Source of the DNA: DASSUW01 sp963849695
Lineage (GTDB): Bacteria; Actinomycetota; Thermoleophilia; Solirubrobacterales; Solirubrobacteraceae
Assembly (NCBI GenBank): GCA_963849695.1
Contig: CAWKIT010000004.1
Span: 78,033-142,032, forward strand
Direction: 5' to 3'
Length of the DNA: 64,000 bases
How positions within the stretch are numbered: the stretch's first letter is position 1; the number at the start of each line of letters is the position of its first letter. Positions 25,980 to 35,552 of this stretch are shown here, in pieces. The notes below the pieces were generated by a model. That model saw only the letters and a list, made by a program, of their open reading frames with translations, did no database searches and had not been told where the DNA came from. The translations under genes were made by a program, and so were the position numbers.

Positions 25980-26654
25980 CTAAGACGTCGGCACGAACCG
26001 GCCCTCGGACGGCTGCACGAGCACCCAGCCCTGGCCCGAGAAGCCGATCTGGAAGCTCTCGCCCGACCCCATGCCGATCAGCGACTTGGCCTGCATGTCG
26101 GTCTTCAGGCTCGTTGCGACGCCGCCGGACCAGGCGATGGCGGCCGAGGGGTCGGCGAAGGTCGGCGCCTCGGCCACGTCGAGCCGCAGCGGCTCGCCGT
26201 CGGACACGAGCGCAACGAGCCCCGTCCCGCTCAGGCCGACGTTGAACAGCCCGCCCGCGAGCATCCCGGCCGTGCCGCCCTTGACCTTCGTGATGTCCCA
26301 GTCGATGCCCGCCTCGAAGGCGAGGATGTTGGCGCCGTTGACCGTGAGCGTGTCGTTGTCGAGGCGCAGGACGTGCACGAGCATGGCCTGCGACGCGAGG
26401 AACACCTCGCCCGTGCCCGTGGCCTGCATCAGGCGCAGCGTCTCGCCCGTCGCCGCCTTCTTGAGCAGCCGCCCGAGCCCGCCGCCCTTGTGCTCGAACC
26501 GGACGTCGCCCTGGTAGGCGACCATCGCTCCGTTGCGCGCCATCACCGACGTCTCCGACAGCTCGACCTTCAACAGCCGCGGGTTCTGGAGCGTGAACGC
26601 CTCTCCGGTCTCGACCTCCGCGAACTGATCGAGCGGCTGGCCCATGTCCGACAT
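25980..26654 (-). CDS. AIM24 family protein
   Basis: A 224-residue soluble beta-rich protein of the AIM24/TIGR00266 family, with VELSETSVMARNGAMVAYQG, GEVFLASQAMLVHVLRL and a Gly-rich stretch GGTAGMLAGGLFNVGLSG. The family is widespread in bacteria and mitochondria, and its biochemical function is not settled. It is convergent with the nickel permease gene, with only two bases between stops. Its 5' side faces the histidine kinase. Confidence 0.85.
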   Translation of the reverse strand: MSDMGQPLDQFAEVETGEAFTLQNPRLLKVELSETSVMARNGAMVAYQGDVRFEHKGGGLGRLLKKAATGETLRLMQATGTGEVFLASQAMLVHVLRLDNDTLTVNGANILAFEAGIDWDITKVKGGTAGMLAGGLFNVGLSGTGLVALVSDGEPLRLDVAEAPTFADPSAAIAWSGGVATSLKTDMQAKSLIGMGSGESFQIGFSGQGWVLVQPSEGRFVPTS

Positions 26655-26704
26655 GTCTCGAACGCCTCCTGGATCGGGTCGCAGCCGACGATACCGTGGC
26701 GTCC

Positions 26705-27823
26705 ATGCAGCGCGGCGCCCTGGAGTCGATCAGCGAGACGGTCCTGGCGATCGCGTCCGAGCGCGAGGTCGATCCGGTCCTGCGCCGGCTCGTGCACTCG
26801 GCGCGCGAGCTGGCCGGCGCGCGCTACGCGGCGCTCGGGATCCCCGACGGTGAGGGCGCGTTCGCGCAGTTCATCACCGCCGGCATGAGCGACGAGCTGA
26901 TCGCCGCCATGGGCCCGCTCCCGCGCACCCACGGCCTCCTGGGAGCGATGCTCGAGGCGACCGGGTCGCACCGCACCGCCGACATCCGCCGGCATCCGCG
27001 CTTCCGCGGCTGGTGGCCGAGCGCGCACCCGCAGATGCGGTCGTTCCTCGGCGTGCCGATCGTGGCCCGCGGCGAGGTGATCGCCGCCTTCTACCTGACC
27101 GACAAGGAGGGGGCGGAGGAGTTCGGCGCCGATGACCAGCGGCTGATCGAGACGCTCGCGGCGCACGCCGCGGTGGCGATCGAGAACGTCCGCCTGCTCG
27201 AGCGCAGCCGCGAGCTGAACATCGTCGAGGAGCGCAACCGGCTGGCGCGCGAGCTGCACGATTCGGTCAGCCAGAAGCTGTTCGGGATGGTGCTGAGCGC
27301 GGAGGCGGCCGCCACGCTGATCGGCCGCGACGACGCCGCCGGCGAGCAGGTCGCGCGGCTCGGCGAGCTCGCGCAGGAGGCGCTGACCGAGCTGCGCGAG
27401 CTGATCTTCGAGCTGCGGCCGCCGTCGCTCGAGGAGGAAGGCCTGGCGGCGACCCTGCGCAAGCACGTCGACATGCTGCGGCGAGTGCACGGGCGCGACA
27501 TCGAGCTGCGGATCGCCGGGGCGGCGGGCTGCCCGCCGGAGAGCGAGGCCGATGTGCTGCGCGTGGCCCAGGAGGCGCTCAACAACGCGCTGCGGCACGC
27601 CGAGGCGGAGCGCATCGAGTTGCGGATGGAGGCGCGCGAGGGGCGTCTCGTCGTCACCGTCGCCGACGACGGCGTCGGCTTCGATCCTGCGGCCCCGGGG
27701 GTACGCTCGCGGCGGCTCGGGCTGACGTCGATGGAGGAGCGCGCGCGAGCGCTCGGTGGGACGCTGGCGGTCGTCTCACGGCCCGGCGAGGGGACGACGG
27801 TGACGCTCGAGGTGCCGCGATGA
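26705..27823 (+). CDS. GAF-domain sensor histidine kinase (NarL-system type)
   Basis: A 372-residue soluble kinase. A GAF domain (residues 15-160, ending FGADDQRLIETLAAHAAVAIEN) precedes a HisKA_3 dimerisation helix with the phospho-acceptor His185 in RELHDSVSQKLFGM. An HATPase domain follows (EALNNALRHAEAE, VADDGVGFD). A GTG nine bases upstream is an alternative start. It overlaps the response regulator gene by four bases, forming a pair. It has no membrane segment, so the signal is presumably cytoplasmic, possibly redox or a small ligand through GAF (inference). Confidence 0.92.
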   Translation: MQRGALESISETVLAIASEREVDPVLRRLVHSARELAGARYAALGIPDGEGAFAQFITAGMSDELIAAMGPLPRTHGLLGAMLEATGSHRTADIRRHPRFRGWWPSAHPQMRSFLGVPIVARGEVIAAFYLTDKEGAEEFGADDQRLIETLAAHAAVAIENVRLLERSRELNIVEERNRLARELHDSVSQKLFGMVLSAEAAATLIGRDDAAGEQVARLGELAQEALTELRELIFELRPPSLEEEGLAATLRKHVDMLRRVHGRDIELRIAGAAGCPPESEADVLRVAQEALNNALRHAEAERIELRMEAREGRLVVTVADDGVGFDPAAPGVRSRRLGLTSMEERARALGGTLAVVSRPGEGTTVTLEVPR

Positions 27824-28440
27824 TCCGCGTCCTGATCGCCGACGACCACGCCGTCGTGCGCCAGGGCCTGCGGTCGTTCCTCGACCTCCAGGACGACATC
27901 GAGGTGGTGGGCGAGGCGGGCGACGGCGCCGAGGCGCTGGCCGCCGCCGAGCGGCTGGCGCCCGACGTCGTGCTGGTCGACCTCGTGATGCCGAACGTCG
28001 ACGGGATCGAGGCGATCCGCGGGCTGCGGGAGCGGGCGCCAAATGCGCGGGCGATCGTGCTCTCGAGCTTCGTCGACGACGAGAAGCTGTTCCCCGCCGT
28101 GCGCGCGGGCGCCGCCGGCTACCTGCTCAAGGACATCCAGCCGCACGAGCTGGTCGAGGCGATCCGGACCGTCCACGGCGGCGGCGCTCTCCTGCATCCG
28201 CGGGTGGCGTCGCGGCTGCTCGAGGAGCTCGTGACCGACCCGCTGACGCCCCGCGAGCGCGAAGTGCTGGGGCTGATCGGCCGCGGGATGGCGAACAAGG
28301 TGATCGCGCGCGAGCTCTCGCTCTCGGAGAAGACCGTCAAGGCGCACGTGAGCAGCATCCTGGCCAAGCTGGGCGTCACCGACCGTACGCAGGCGGCGCT
28401 CTACGCCGTCCGCGCCGGGCTCGTAGGTCCCGGGTCCTAG
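27820..28440 (+). CDS. LuxR-type response regulator (NarL/FixJ family)
   Basis: A 206-residue regulator. The receiver domain has the acidic pair DD at residues 8-9, phospho-acceptor Asp54 in VLVDLVMPN, a Ser in VLSSF and Lys in YLLKDIQ. The C-terminal LuxR HTH (LTPREREVLGLIGRGMANKV, then EKTVKAHVSSIL) binds DNA. It is the partner of the overlapping kinase gene. Its targets are unknown, but the pair lies 1 kb from the end of the hydrogenase operon. Confidence 0.94.
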   Translation: MIRVLIADDHAVVRQGLRSFLDLQDDIEVVGEAGDGAEALAAAERLAPDVVLVDLVMPNVDGIEAIRGLRERAPNARAIVLSSFVDDEKLFPAVRAGAAGYLLKDIQPHELVEAIRTVHGGGALLHPRVASRLLEELVTDPLTPREREVLGLIGRGMANKVIARELSLSEKTVKAHVSSILAKLGVTDRTQAALYAVRAGLVGPGS

Positions 28441-28489
28441 GACCATTTCCCAATGGTGCGGCGGCCGCCCCGCGCCTAGCGTCCGGGGC

Positions 28490-29170
28490 ATGGATACGGC
28501 CCTCATCACAGGCGCGTCCCGCGGCCTCGGACTGGCGCTGGCGCGCGAGCTCGCGCGCCGCTCGTGGCGGCTGGTGATCGACGCGCGCGGCGCCGAGGCG
28601 CTGGAGGCGGCGCGCGCCGAGCTGGCATCGCTGACCGAGGTCGTCGCCGTCCCCGGCGACGTCGCCGCCGACGAGCACCGGCGCGCGCTGGTGGCCGCCG
28701 CCGGCCCGCGCATCGACCTGCTGGTCAACAACGCCAGCCTGCTCGGCCCCAGCCCGCAGCCGCGGCTGGCCGACTACCCGCTCGACGTGCTCGAGCGCGT
28801 CTACCGCGTCAACGTGCATGCGCCGCTGGCGCTGTTCCAGACCGCCCTGCCGGCGCTCGCGCCGGGCGCGTGCGTGCTCAACGTCACCTCCGACGCCGCC
28901 GTCGAGGCGTACGAGGGCTGGGGCGGCTACGGCTCCTCGAAGGCCGCGCTCGAGCAGCTCACGCGCGTGCTCGCCGCCGAGCATCCGGAGCTGCGGATCG
29001 TCGCCGTCGACCCCGGCGACATGAACACGCAGATGCATCAGGAGGCGTTCCCGGGCGAGGACATCTCCGACCGCCCGCCGCCCGAGGACAGCGTGCCGGG
29101 CCTGCTCGCGATCGTGTACGGCGACGCTCCGAGCGGGCGCTACCACGCGAGCGCGGCAGCGCCCGCATGA
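28490..29170 (+). CDS. Short-chain dehydrogenase/reductase
   Basis: A 226-residue Rossmann enzyme. The cofactor motif is TGASRGLGLA at residues 7-16, NNASLLG follows, and the catalytic Tyr and Lys are in YGSSKAAL with a Ser upstream in VTSDAA. The substrate is unknown. The end overlaps the queA-like gene by four bases. Confidence 0.9.
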   Translation: MDTALITGASRGLGLALARELARRSWRLVIDARGAEALEAARAELASLTEVVAVPGDVAADEHRRALVAAAGPRIDLLVNNASLLGPSPQPRLADYPLDVLERVYRVNVHAPLALFQTALPALAPGACVLNVTSDAAVEAYEGWGGYGSSKAALEQLTRVLAAEHPELRIVAVDPGDMNTQMHQEAFPGEDISDRPPPEDSVPGLLAIVYGDAPSGRYHASAAAPA

Positions 29171-30202
29171 GCGCCGCGCTCGCGTTCGAGCTCCCGCGGC
29201 ACCTGGAGGCCGGCGAGCCGCCGCCCGAGCGCGACCGGGTGCGGATGCTGGTCGCCTCGCGCGCCGGCATCCGCCACGCGAGCTTCCTCGACCTCCCCGA
29301 CCTGCTCGAGCCCGGCGACCTGCTGGTCGTCAACACGTCCGCGACCCTCCCGGCGGCGCTCTCGCTGGAGGGCGGCCTGCAGCTGCACCTCTCTACGCCG
29401 CTCCCCGCGCCGCCGGGACGGTCGACGTCGGACGGCTCGTGGCCGGACGACGGATACGAGCGCTGGGTGGTCGAGCTGCGCGACGGCGCGGCGCCGTATC
29501 GCGGCGGCCGCGCCGGCGAGCGGCTGCGGCTGCCGGGCGGCGCCCAGGCCGAGCTGCTGGCCCCGTATCTCGGGGGCCGCCGGCTGTGGGCGGCGCGGCT
29601 GCGGCTGCCGGAGCCGCTGCTCGCGTACCTCGACCGCCATGGCGAGCCGATCCGCTACGCCCACCTGCGCGAGCCGCGGCCGCTCTCCGACTTCCAGACG
29701 ATCTTCGCGTCCGAGCCCGGCAGCGCCGAGATGCCGAGCGCCGGCCGGCCGTTCAGCGAGCGCGTGCTCTCCCGGCTCGAGGATCGCGGGATCTCGGTGG
29801 CGACGATCGTCCTGCACACCGGCGTGTCGTCGCTCGAGCGCGGCGAGGCGCCGTATCCCGAGCGGTTCCGCGTGCCGGCCGCCACCGCGGCTGCGGTCAA
29901 CCGCGCGGAGCGGGTGATCGCGGTCGGCACCACGGTGGTGCGGGCCCTCGAGACCGCGGCCACCGGCGACGGGACCGTGCGGCGCGGCAGCCGGTTGGAC
30001 CCGGCTGGTGGTGGAGCCGGGGCGCGGCGTGCGCGTGGTGGACGGCATCCTCACCGGCTGGCACGACCCGGACGCCAGCCACCTGCTGATGCTCGAGGCG
30101 ATCGGCGGCCGCGCGCTGGTCGAGCGCTCCTACGCCGCGGCGCTGGCCGACGGCTACCGCTGGCACGAGTTCGGCGACTCGCACCTGTTGCTGGCCGGCT
30201 GA
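29167..30202 (+). CDS. QueA-like S-adenosylmethionine:tRNA ribosyltransferase-isomerase (one frameshift)
   Basis: About 344 residues read across one extra C near 29991. QueA moves the ribosyl part of SAM onto preQ1 in tRNA to form epoxyqueuosine. Recognisable stretches are LLVVNTSATLPAAL, YAHLREPRPLSDFQTIFASEPGSAEMPSAGRPF in order, LHTGVSSL, and the C-terminal RVVDGILTGWHDPDASHLLML. No other queuosine genes are close. The two reading segments join cleanly if one base is dropped, so the break is probably a sequence error. Confidence 0.85.
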
Positions 30203-31176
30203 TGCGCGCGATCCGGCTGCACGAGTTCGGCCCGGCGTCGAACCTGCGCTACGAGGAGGTCGACGACCCGTCCCCGGCGGCCGGCCAGGTCCGGATCGCC
30301 GTCGCCGCGGCGGGCGTGCACCTGATCGACACCACGATCCGCTCCGGCGTGCCGATGGGCCCGCTGCCGCTGCCCGACCTGCCGGCCATCCCGGGGCGCG
30401 AGGTCGCCGGCGTGGTCGACGCGGTCGGCCCGGACACCGACGAGGCCTGGCTCGGCCGCCGCGTGGTCGCGCACCTGGGAGCGGCGAGCGCCGGGTACGC
30501 CGAGTTGGCGGTGCGCGAGGTCGAGCATCTGCACGCGCTGCCGGACGGCCTGGCCGACGAGGTGGCGGTGGCGATGATCGGCACCGGGCGGACGGCGATG
30601 GCGATCCTCGACACCGCGCGGATCGAGGCCGGCGACGTCGTGCTCGTCACCGCCGCCGCGGGCGGGCTCGGGGCGCTGCTGTCGCAGGCGGGCCGGGATG
30701 CGGGCGCGACCGTGGTGGGCGCGGCCGGGTCGGCCAAGCTCGATCGCGTCGCGGCCGACGTCGTGGTCGATTACACGCGCCCCGACTGGCCCGGCGCGGT
30801 CCGCGCCGGGCTCGACGGCCGCGAGGTCACGGTCGCGCTCGACGGCGTCGGCGGCGACGCCGGGCGCGCGGCGTTCGAGCTGCTCGCCCGGGGCGGGCGC
30901 CACGTGGTCTACGGCTGGTCGGCAGGGGAGATGACCCGGATCTCCACGGGCGACATCGTCGCCCGCAGCCTGACCGTCAGCTCCGCCCTGGTCCGCCCCG
31001 GCTCGATGCGCGACCTCGAGGAGCGCTCCCTCGCCGCCGCGGCTTCCAGCCGCCTCACTCCGCTCATCACCCGCTTCCCACTCGCCGAAGCCGCCACCGC
31101 CCACGCCGCCCTCGAGACCCGCGAGACGGTCGGCAAGGTCGTCCTCACCGTTAGTCACCCCGAAAATGGGGTCTGA
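30202..31176 (+). CDS. Zinc-free quinone oxidoreductase / MDR-family NADPH reductase
   Basis: A 324-residue protein of the medium-chain dehydrogenase/reductase family, quinone-oxidoreductase branch. The GroES-like half (MRAIRLHEFGPASNL, AIPGREVAGVVDAVG) is followed by a Rossmann half with AAAGGLGALLSQ. It has no structural zinc cysteines. The start overlaps the queA-like stop. The stop codon TGA falls inside a GGGGTCTGACCCC palindrome, so the last residues (HPENGV) are repeat-encoded. Confidence 0.9.
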   Translation: MRAIRLHEFGPASNLRYEEVDDPSPAAGQVRIAVAAAGVHLIDTTIRSGVPMGPLPLPDLPAIPGREVAGVVDAVGPDTDEAWLGRRVVAHLGAASAGYAELAVREVEHLHALPDGLADEVAVAMIGTGRTAMAILDTARIEAGDVVLVTAAAGGLGALLSQAGRDAGATVVGAAGSAKLDRVAADVVVDYTRPDWPGAVRAGLDGREVTVALDGVGGDAGRAAFELLARGGRHVVYGWSAGEMTRISTGDIVARSLTVSSALVRPGSMRDLEERSLAAAASSRLTPLITRFPLAEAATAHAALETRETVGKVVLTVSHPENGV

Positions 31177-31180
31177 CCCC
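31168..31180. repeat. Single GGGGTCTGACCCC palindrome at a gene end
   Basis: One 13-base palindromic unit identical to those in hypF. It supplies the stop codon of the quinone reductase gene and is followed by CGTTTAGG. Confidence 0.8.
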
Positions 31181-31209
31181 GTTTAGGCTCGCTCAAGTTC
31201 GGGGGTGGT

Positions 31210-33996
31210 GTGGTTAGCCGCACCGGCGGGGTGGAGAGGGCCTCGATTGACTCGCGTGCGCCGACGTGTGACGTTCAGCACGTGTACGCCGAGACGATCG
31301 TCGGTCGGGCTCCGGAGCGGGCGACGCTGAGCGAGTTTCTCGCCGCTCCCGGGGCGCTGATGCTCACGGGCGGGCCCGGGATCGGGAAGACGACGCTGTG
31401 GGAGTCGGCGATCGAGATGGCGCGCCGGCGCGAGATGCGGGTGCTGACCGCGCGGCCGACCGGCGCCGAGGCGCAGCTCTCGTTCGCGGCCCTGATCGAC
31501 CTGTGCGACGGGCTCGACACCAGCGGCCTCCCGGCGCCGCAGCGCTCGGCGCTCGACGTCGCCCTGCTGCGCTCGCGCCCGACGACCGCCCCGCCCGAAC
31601 CGCATGCGATCGCGCTCGGGTTCCTGAACGCGCTGCGCGCCCTGGCCGAGCGCGATCCCGTGCTGGTCGCGGTCGACGACGTCCAGGCGCTCGATCCGCA
31701 GTCGGCCGACGTGCTCGCGTTCACCGCGCGCCGCCTCGCCGGCGAGCCGGTCGCCTTCCTCCTCGCCCGGCGGCCCGGCAACCCGTCGCCGCTCGAGCAG
31801 ACCTTCGAGCGCCTGGGCATGCACCGCCTGCCGCTGGCGCCCCTCAGCTTCGGCGCCATCCGGCGGCTGCTGGCCGAGCGGCTCGGGCTCACGCTCCCCC
31901 GCCACCTGCTGCGCCGGATCGCCGACGCCACGCTCGGCAACCCGCTGTTCGCGCTCGAGCTCGGGCGGATGGTGAGCGAGCGCGGACTCCCCGATCTCGG
32001 CGAGGACCTCCCGCTCCCGCACGCGGTCGAGGACATGCTCGGCACCCGGGTCGAGCATCTCGACGAGGCGCCGCGCCGGCTGCTGCTGGCGGTCGCGCTG
32101 AGCGGCGAGCTGCGCGCCGCCGAGGCGGCCGCGGTCGCCGACCCCGTCGCGATCGACGACGCGCTCGACGCCGGGCTGGTGGTCGTCGACTCCGACCGCG
32201 TCCGCCCGTCGCACCCGCTGCTGGCCGCGGCGGCCAAGTCCCGCGCCGGCGCGCGCGAGCGGCGCGAGCTCCATCTCGCCCTCGCGGACGCGGTCGCCGA
32301 CCGCGAGCTCCGCGCCCTCCACCTCGCGCTCGCCACCCGCGCCGCCGACCCCGAGCTCGCCGCCGAGGTCGCGGCCGCCGCCGCCGCGGCTTCCGCCCGC
32401 GGCGCCCGCTCGGAGGCCGTCCAGCTCGCCGAGCACGCCCTGCGCCTGACCCCGGACGACGCACCCGAGCGCACCCAGCACCTGCTCTGCCTCGCCGCCT
32501 ACCTGGAGACCGCGGGCCAGAACCAGCGCATCACCGACCTCCTCCAGAGCGCCGTGGAGTCGATCCCCGCGGGGGCGTCGCGAGCGCGCGCCTGGCTGCT
32601 CCTCGCCGGCGGCGCCCACGTGCACACGCTCGACGACCTCCTGCATCACTTCGACCGCGCCCTGGCGGAATCCGATCACGACCCGGCGCTGCGCGCAGAG
32701 GCGCTGGCGAAGAAGGCGATCTACGCCTGCACCACCTCCATGTCGGCGATCGAAGCCGAGCGGTGGGCGTTGGAGGCGCTCGCCGCAGCGCAGTTCGAGA
32801 GCCCCGGGGCCGTCCGGCTCGCCCTCGTCGCGCTGTGCTGGGCACGCGTGATGCGCGGCGTCCAGGTCGACGACCTGCGCGCGCGCTTCTACGCGGTCGA
32901 CGACGCCGTCCCCTTCATGGCCGAGTCCCCCGACCGCCCTGCCGGCCTGAGGCTGATCTGGCGGGGCGACATGCGCCAGGCGCGGCCGGAGGTCAGCCAC
33001 CTGCTCGCGATCGCCGACGCGCGCGGCGAGCCGGTCTCGCACGCGCTCGAGCGGGCGCAGCTGTGCGAGCTGGAGCTGCGCGCCGGCGAGTGGGCCGCCG
33101 CCGAGCACCTGCTCGACGAATGGGCGCAGTCCGCGGAGCGCGAGCTGCTCGTGGCGCCGCTGTACGACAAGTCGCGCGCGGCGCTCGCCGCCGGCCGCGG
33201 GCTCCCGGAGGACACCAGGACGTGGGCGGAGAAGGCGATCGCGGCCGGTGAGGCGACCGGCCGCGTCTGGGAGCCGCTCGAGGCGCGCCTGGCGCGCGGC
33301 ATGGTCGCCCTGCTCGCGCACGAGCCGGCGAGCGCGATCGAGGACCTGCGCACGATCTGGGAGCACACGCGGCGCGAGGGCATCGACGACCCCGCCGTCC
33401 TCCCGGTCGCGCCCGAGCTGGTCGAGGCGCTGGTGGCGGTGGGCGACCTCGACGAGGCGCGCGCGGTCGCCCACCGCCTGCGCGAGCTGTCCGAGCGACA
33501 GGAGCACCCCTGGGGCCTCGCCACCGCCCGCCGCTGCTCGGCCCTCATCGCCCTCGCCGCCGGCGACCACGACGAATCCGACGCCACGGCGATGACCGAC
33601 GCGGCGGCCGCCTATGAGGAGCTGGGCCTGAAGTTCGACCGCGCCCGCACGCTGCTCGCCCTCGGCCGCGCCCAGCGCCGCCTCAAGCAGTGGCGCGGCG
33701 CGCGCGAATCGCTCGAGCAGGCGATCTCCGCGTTCGACGCGCTCGGCTCACCCGGCTGGGCCGCGGAGGCACGCGCACAGCTCGCCCGCGTCGGCGGCCG
33801 GCGACCCCGGCAGGACGACGGACTCACGCCGAGCGAGCAGCGCGTCGCCGAGCTGGCGGCCGGCGGGCACTCCAACAAGGACATCGCGCGCACGCTGTTC
33901 GTGACCGTGCACACGGTCGAGGCGCACCTCTCGCGCGCGTACGCCAAGCTCGGCGTCCGCTCGCGTACCCAGCTGACGGGCCGCCTCCCCGCGTGA
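31210..33996 (+). CDS. Large LuxR-family ATP-binding regulator (LAL type)
   Basis: About 928 residues. An N-terminal AAA/NACHT-like ATPase has Walker A GGPGIGKTT and Walker B VLVAVDDVQAL. A long helical TPR-like middle follows, and the C-terminal LuxR HTH reads LTPSEQRVAELAAGGHSNKD and HTVEAHLSRAYAKLG. LAL regulators usually sense small ligands or maltose-like sugars and activate transcription. The start is uncertain; a GTG at 31282 (VYAETIVGR) is an alternative. Its stop codon directly abuts the stop of the convergent nuoI gene with no spacer, so it marks the edge of the block separating the two nuo halves. Confidence 0.88.
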   Translation: MVSRTGGVERASIDSRAPTCDVQHVYAETIVGRAPERATLSEFLAAPGALMLTGGPGIGKTTLWESAIEMARRREMRVLTARPTGAEAQLSFAALIDLCDGLDTSGLPAPQRSALDVALLRSRPTTAPPEPHAIALGFLNALRALAERDPVLVAVDDVQALDPQSADVLAFTARRLAGEPVAFLLARRPGNPSPLEQTFERLGMHRLPLAPLSFGAIRRLLAERLGLTLPRHLLRRIADATLGNPLFALELGRMVSERGLPDLGEDLPLPHAVEDMLGTRVEHLDEAPRRLLLAVALSGELRAAEAAAVADPVAIDDALDAGLVVVDSDRVRPSHPLLAAAAKSRAGARERRELHLALADAVADRELRALHLALATRAADPELAAEVAAAAAAASARGARSEAVQLAEHALRLTPDDAPERTQHLLCLAAYLETAGQNQRITDLLQSAVESIPAGASRARAWLLLAGGAHVHTLDDLLHHFDRALAESDHDPALRAEALAKKAIYACTTSMSAIEAERWALEALAAAQFESPGAVRLALVALCWARVMRGVQVDDLRARFYAVDDAVPFMAESPDRPAGLRLIWRGDMRQARPEVSHLLAIADARGEPVSHALERAQLCELELRAGEWAAAEHLLDEWAQSAERELLVAPLYDKSRAALAAGRGLPEDTRTWAEKAIAAGEATGRVWEPLEARLARGMVALLAHEPASAIEDLRTIWEHTRREGIDDPAVLPVAPELVEALVAVGDLDEARAVAHRLRELSERQEHPWGLATARRCSALIALAAGDHDESDATAMTDAAAAYEELGLKFDRARTLLALGRAQRRLKQWRGARESLEQAISAFDALGSPGWAAEARAQLARVGGRRPRQDDGLTPSEQRVAELAAGGHSNKDIARTLFVTVHTVEAHLSRAYAKLGVRSRTQLTGRLPA

Positions 33997-34530
33997 CTAT
34001 TCGCCGGCGCCCCGCAGCGGGGCGCGCTCGAGCGACTCGGCGAGCAGCATCTCCTTGGTGAAGACCAGGTCCGAGCGGTTGTAGTCGGACATCTCGTAGT
34101 CGTGCCCCATCGTGATCGCGTCGAACGGGCACGCGATCTCGCAGTAGCCGCAGAAGATGCAGCGCGAGAGGTTGATCTCGTACACCGCCGCGTACCGCTC
34201 GCCGGCGCTGATGCGGTGCTCGGGCGTGTTCTCGGCCGCCACCACGCGGATGCAGTCGGCCGGGCAGGCGGCCGCGCACAGCGAGCACCCGACGCACTTC
34301 TCGAGCCCCGTGTCCTCGAACCGGTGCAGCTTGTGGCGGCCACGGAAACGCGGGTAGACCGGGGTCTTCTCCTCCGGATACTGGATCGTCTGCGGCCCCT
34401 CGATCATCCGTCCCAGCGTGGTCCGCAGACCTTTCAGCGTTGCGCCGAACGCGCGGTACGTGCCCGCCACCGGGCTGGGACGGGGAGCGCGGATGACCTC
34501 GATGACGTCGGGGCCGGGGTCGTAGGGCAT
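33997..34530 (-). CDS. nuoI: NADH-quinone oxidoreductase subunit I
   Basis: A 177-residue peripheral-arm subunit with two [4Fe-4S] clusters. The motifs are CVGCSLCAAACPADC and CIFCGYCEIACPFDA. I chose the ATG giving MPYDPGPDVIEVIR, which overlaps the nuoH stop. It is the last gene of the nuoABCDEFGHI block; nuoJ, normally next, is 22.8 kb away. Confidence 0.96.
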   Translation of the reverse strand: MPYDPGPDVIEVIRAPRPSPVAGTYRAFGATLKGLRTTLGRMIEGPQTIQYPEEKTPVYPRFRGRHKLHRFEDTGLEKCVGCSLCAAACPADCIRVVAAENTPEHRISAGERYAAVYEINLSRCIFCGYCEIACPFDAITMGHDYEMSDYNRSDLVFTKEMLLAESLERAPLRGAGE

Positions 34531-35552
34531 CAGGTCTCCACTACTAGGATCGCGGTAACGAGGGCGTTGAGGGTGGCGAGCGGCAGGAAGATCTTCCAGC
34601 CAAGCGCCATCAGCTGGTCGTAGCGCAGCCGCGGCAGCGTCGCCCGCACCCAGATGAAGAAGAACACGAGCGCGAGCATCTTCACGATCACGACGATCGG
34701 GTCGACCCAGACCGGGGGGTCGACCCACGGGATGTTCCAGCCGCCCAGGAAGAGCGTGACCGCGATGCCCGAGACGACGATCATGTTGAGGTACTCGGCC
34801 GCGAAGAACGCCGCGAAGCGGCCGCCGCCGTACTCGGTGTTGTAGCCGCCGACGAGCTCCGCGTCGGCCTCGGCGAGGTCGAACGGCGGCCGGTTCGTCT
34901 CGGCGAACGAGGCGACCATGAAGATGATGAAGCCGACGAACTGCGGGATGAAGAACCACAGGTCACCGTCCTGCGCCTCGACGATGTCGACCATCGACAG
35001 CGACCCGGCCATCATGAGCACGCCGACGATCGACAGCCCCTGGGCGACCTCGTACGAGATCAGCTGCGCGGCCGCTCGCATCGAGCCCAGGAACGAGTAC
35101 TTCGAGCCCGACGCCCAGCCGCCGAGCATCAGCCCGTAGAACGCGATCGCCCCGAACGCGAACGCGTACAGGATGCCGATCGACGGGTCGACGCCGTACA
35201 GCCCGATCTCGGTGCCGAAGATGTCGACGGTGTTGGAGAACGGGATGATCGCCACCGTCGCGACCGCCGTCAGCATCGAGATCACGGGCGCGATCGCGAA
35301 CAGCCAGCCGGTCGCGGTGCGCGGCCGGAACTGCTCCTTGAAGATCAGCTTCCCGATGTCGGCCATCGGCTGCAGGGCGCCGAACGGGCCGACGCGATTC
35401 GGCCCGTAGCGGTGCTGGAAGCGGCCGAGCAGCTTGCGCTCGGCGAGCAGCACGATCGGCACGAGCTGGAAGACGACCGCGAAGATCACGAGCGCCTTGA
35501 GGATCTGCGCCCACCAGGGCTCGGCGTAGCCGACCTCGGCGAAGACGATCAC
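34530..35552 (-). CDS. nuoH: NADH-quinone oxidoreductase subunit H
   Basis: A 340-residue membrane subunit that forms much of the quinone-binding channel. Family marks are LLAERKLLGRFQHRYGPNRVG, SYEVAQGLS and FAETNRPPFDLAEADAELV. The GTG start overlaps the nuoG stop. Confidence 0.96.
   Translation of the reverse strand: MIVFAEVGYAEPWWAQILKALVIFAVVFQLVPIVLLAERKLLGRFQHRYGPNRVGPFGALQPMADIGKLIFKEQFRPRTATGWLFAIAPVISMLTAVATVAIIPFSNTVDIFGTEIGLYGVDPSIGILYAFAFGAIAFYGLMLGGWASGSKYSFLGSMRAAAQLISYEVAQGLSIVGVLMMAGSLSMVDIVEAQDGDLWFFIPQFVGFIIFMVASFAETNRPPFDLAEADAELVGGYNTEYGGGRFAAFFAAEYLNMIVVSGIAVTLFLGGWNIPWVDPPVWVDPIVVIVKMLALVFFFIWVRATLPRLRYDQLMALGWKIFLPLATLNALVTAILVVET

Noticed and set aside
28441..28489. 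A terminator after the response regulator
   Set aside because: CCATTTCCCAATGG is a short weak hairpin without a T tract, too little to call.
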